Shown here one piece after another: positions 42,374 to 42,882 of a stretch of DNA of 42,882 nt (within the stretch, counting starts at the first letter, position 1; each line of letters starts with the position of its first letter). The position numbers and the translations under genes were made by a program. The stretch comes from Neorhizobium huautlense (lineage in GTDB: Bacteria; Pseudomonadota; Alphaproteobacteria; Rhizobiales; Rhizobiaceae). Under the pieces are notes generated by a model, which had not been told where the DNA came from, did no database searches, and saw only the letters and a list, made by a program, of their open reading frames with translations. The DNA lies in NCBI RefSeq assembly GCF_002968575.1, contig NZ_PVBM01000034.1, positions 1 through 42,882 of the forward strand, given 5' to 3'.

Positions 42374-42560
42374 CCGCACGCTATGGCCCCAGGGCAATTG
42401 TGCAGCAAGCTGTTGCATAATCTCCTCGTCGGGAATGCCTCAGCAAAGGCACGCATATACTTGAGGTTTCGGAGCGGAATGGCCCCTCATTTGAGGAAAA
42501 TCTCGCCGAAGATGCGCTGCCAGCCGATCGATCACGCGAGCTCCTGCAGGAACAAGAGTT
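42374..42560 (-). pseudogene. DUF1016/PDDEXK nuclease (YhcG-type) remnant
   Basis: The minus strand reads VIDRLAAHLRRDFPQMRGHSA in one frame, then RNLKYMRAFAEAFP in a second, then DEEIMQQLAAQLPWGHSVRF in the first again. The family pattern (RGFSPRNLKYMRAFAEAFPD, then EEIMQQLAAQLPWGHN) covers it exactly, so at least two frameshifts are present. DUF1016 proteins are restriction-associated nucleases. The gene is truncated on both sides. Confidence 0.8.
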
Positions 42561-42882
42561 CATCGCTCAAACCAGGCTTCAGTGAATGGAACCAAAAGGT
42601 CCGCACGAATAGCTCGGATTCCAATCTGTTCGAAGCGCCCGGTTCATGTGCCGCCGAGATTGCTGCGCCAGGAAGCAGGGTCAGGATCTGGCCTCAGGCA
42701 GGGCCTTATTGCTCAGATGGGAGCCTAGCTGACGCCGGCGCGTCGCCCGACATATGGGACGCTTTCGTGGGCAAAGGTACATGACAGCGTCGCACGCCTT
42801 ACCCGCGCTTGTGCCTATGATCGCGCCGGAATTATGTGGAGCGAGCCGAAGTTCACGTCGCAGCACGCCGATGCCGTGGCAG
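42561..42882. other. Right edge, nothing recognised
   Basis: Short frames on both strands carry no motif I know. The sequence may be the continuation of decayed accessory DNA. Confidence 0.4.

Noticed and set aside
1..42882. CRISPR arrays
   Set aside because: No regularly spaced short repeats were seen anywhere in the window.

Overview
The window looks like part of a large accessory replicon (megaplasmid, symbiotic or catabolic plasmid, or chromid) of a member of the Rhizobiales, in the Rhizobium / Sinorhizobium / Agrobacterium range. The pointers are a TraA-type relaxase-helicase with a Q-type oriT, ArdC and DUF736 genes, SyrB-like coiled-coil proteins, plasmid-type Ku/LigD NHEJ genes, an alphaproteobacterial LexA box (GAAC-N7-GAAC) in front of imuA-imuB-dnaE2, a TRAP sugar-acid operon, and many decayed genes. 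No rRNA, tRNA or CRISPR array was found, and no replication genes. The species cannot be fixed from sequence reading alone.

Layout. (1) 1-5.9 kb: a possible transposase tail, then small plasmid genes: a conserved unknown protein, an ArdC-like antirestriction metalloprotease, DUF736, two or three SyrB-like proteins and several very small ORFs. (2) 5.7-9.5 kb: a WGR-domain remnant, an RSF1010-like nick region with its hairpin (6072-6106), and traA, whose first 36 codons lie in a different frame from the rest because of one extra G near 6252. No traC/D/G or traF/B genes are present. (3) 9.7-17.4 kb: a non-homologous end-joining island. LigD (PE-LIG-POL) is translationally coupled to a tandem HARP-like protein. 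A broken DUF4334 gene and a small protein follow, then, on the other strand, ku - ku - stand-alone ATP ligase. (4) 17.4-25.6 kb: an AbiE-type toxin-antitoxin locus with a broken toxin, the SRAP/YedK abasic-site protein, and the SOS mutagenesis cassette imuA-imuB-dnaE2. (5) 25.8-32.1 kb: a FadR-family regulator followed by TRAP transporter genes dctP-Q-M, a NanA-like aldolase, an SDR dehydrogenase and a second DHDPS-family enzyme, all on the minus strand as one probable operon. Its regulator's candidate operator covers the -10 box. (6) 32.3-42.9 kb: an accessory and decay zone. It holds a multiply frameshifted unknown gene, a truncated AraC regulator, a VOC protein, a TacA-TacT toxin-antitoxin pair with a long operator, a GSU2403-type nucleotidyltransferase with duplicated upstream repeats, fused remnants of GntR and GlxA-type regulators, an intact DHA2 drug exporter, an ABC fragment, an intact SbmA/BacA-YddA-like ABC exporter and a decayed DUF1016 nuclease.

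How it works together. Regions 1-2 are a mobilisation module. If the nick is placed as in RSF1010, the bottom strand is transferred leftwards, so ArdC and its companions are the leading region and enter the recipient first. Regions 3-4 concentrate NHEJ, abasic-site protection and translesion synthesis next to it. Region 5 is a self-contained uptake and catabolism operon for a probable sugar acid. I read everything by eye. Functions rest on recalled family motifs, and every frameshift could in principle be a sequencing error.
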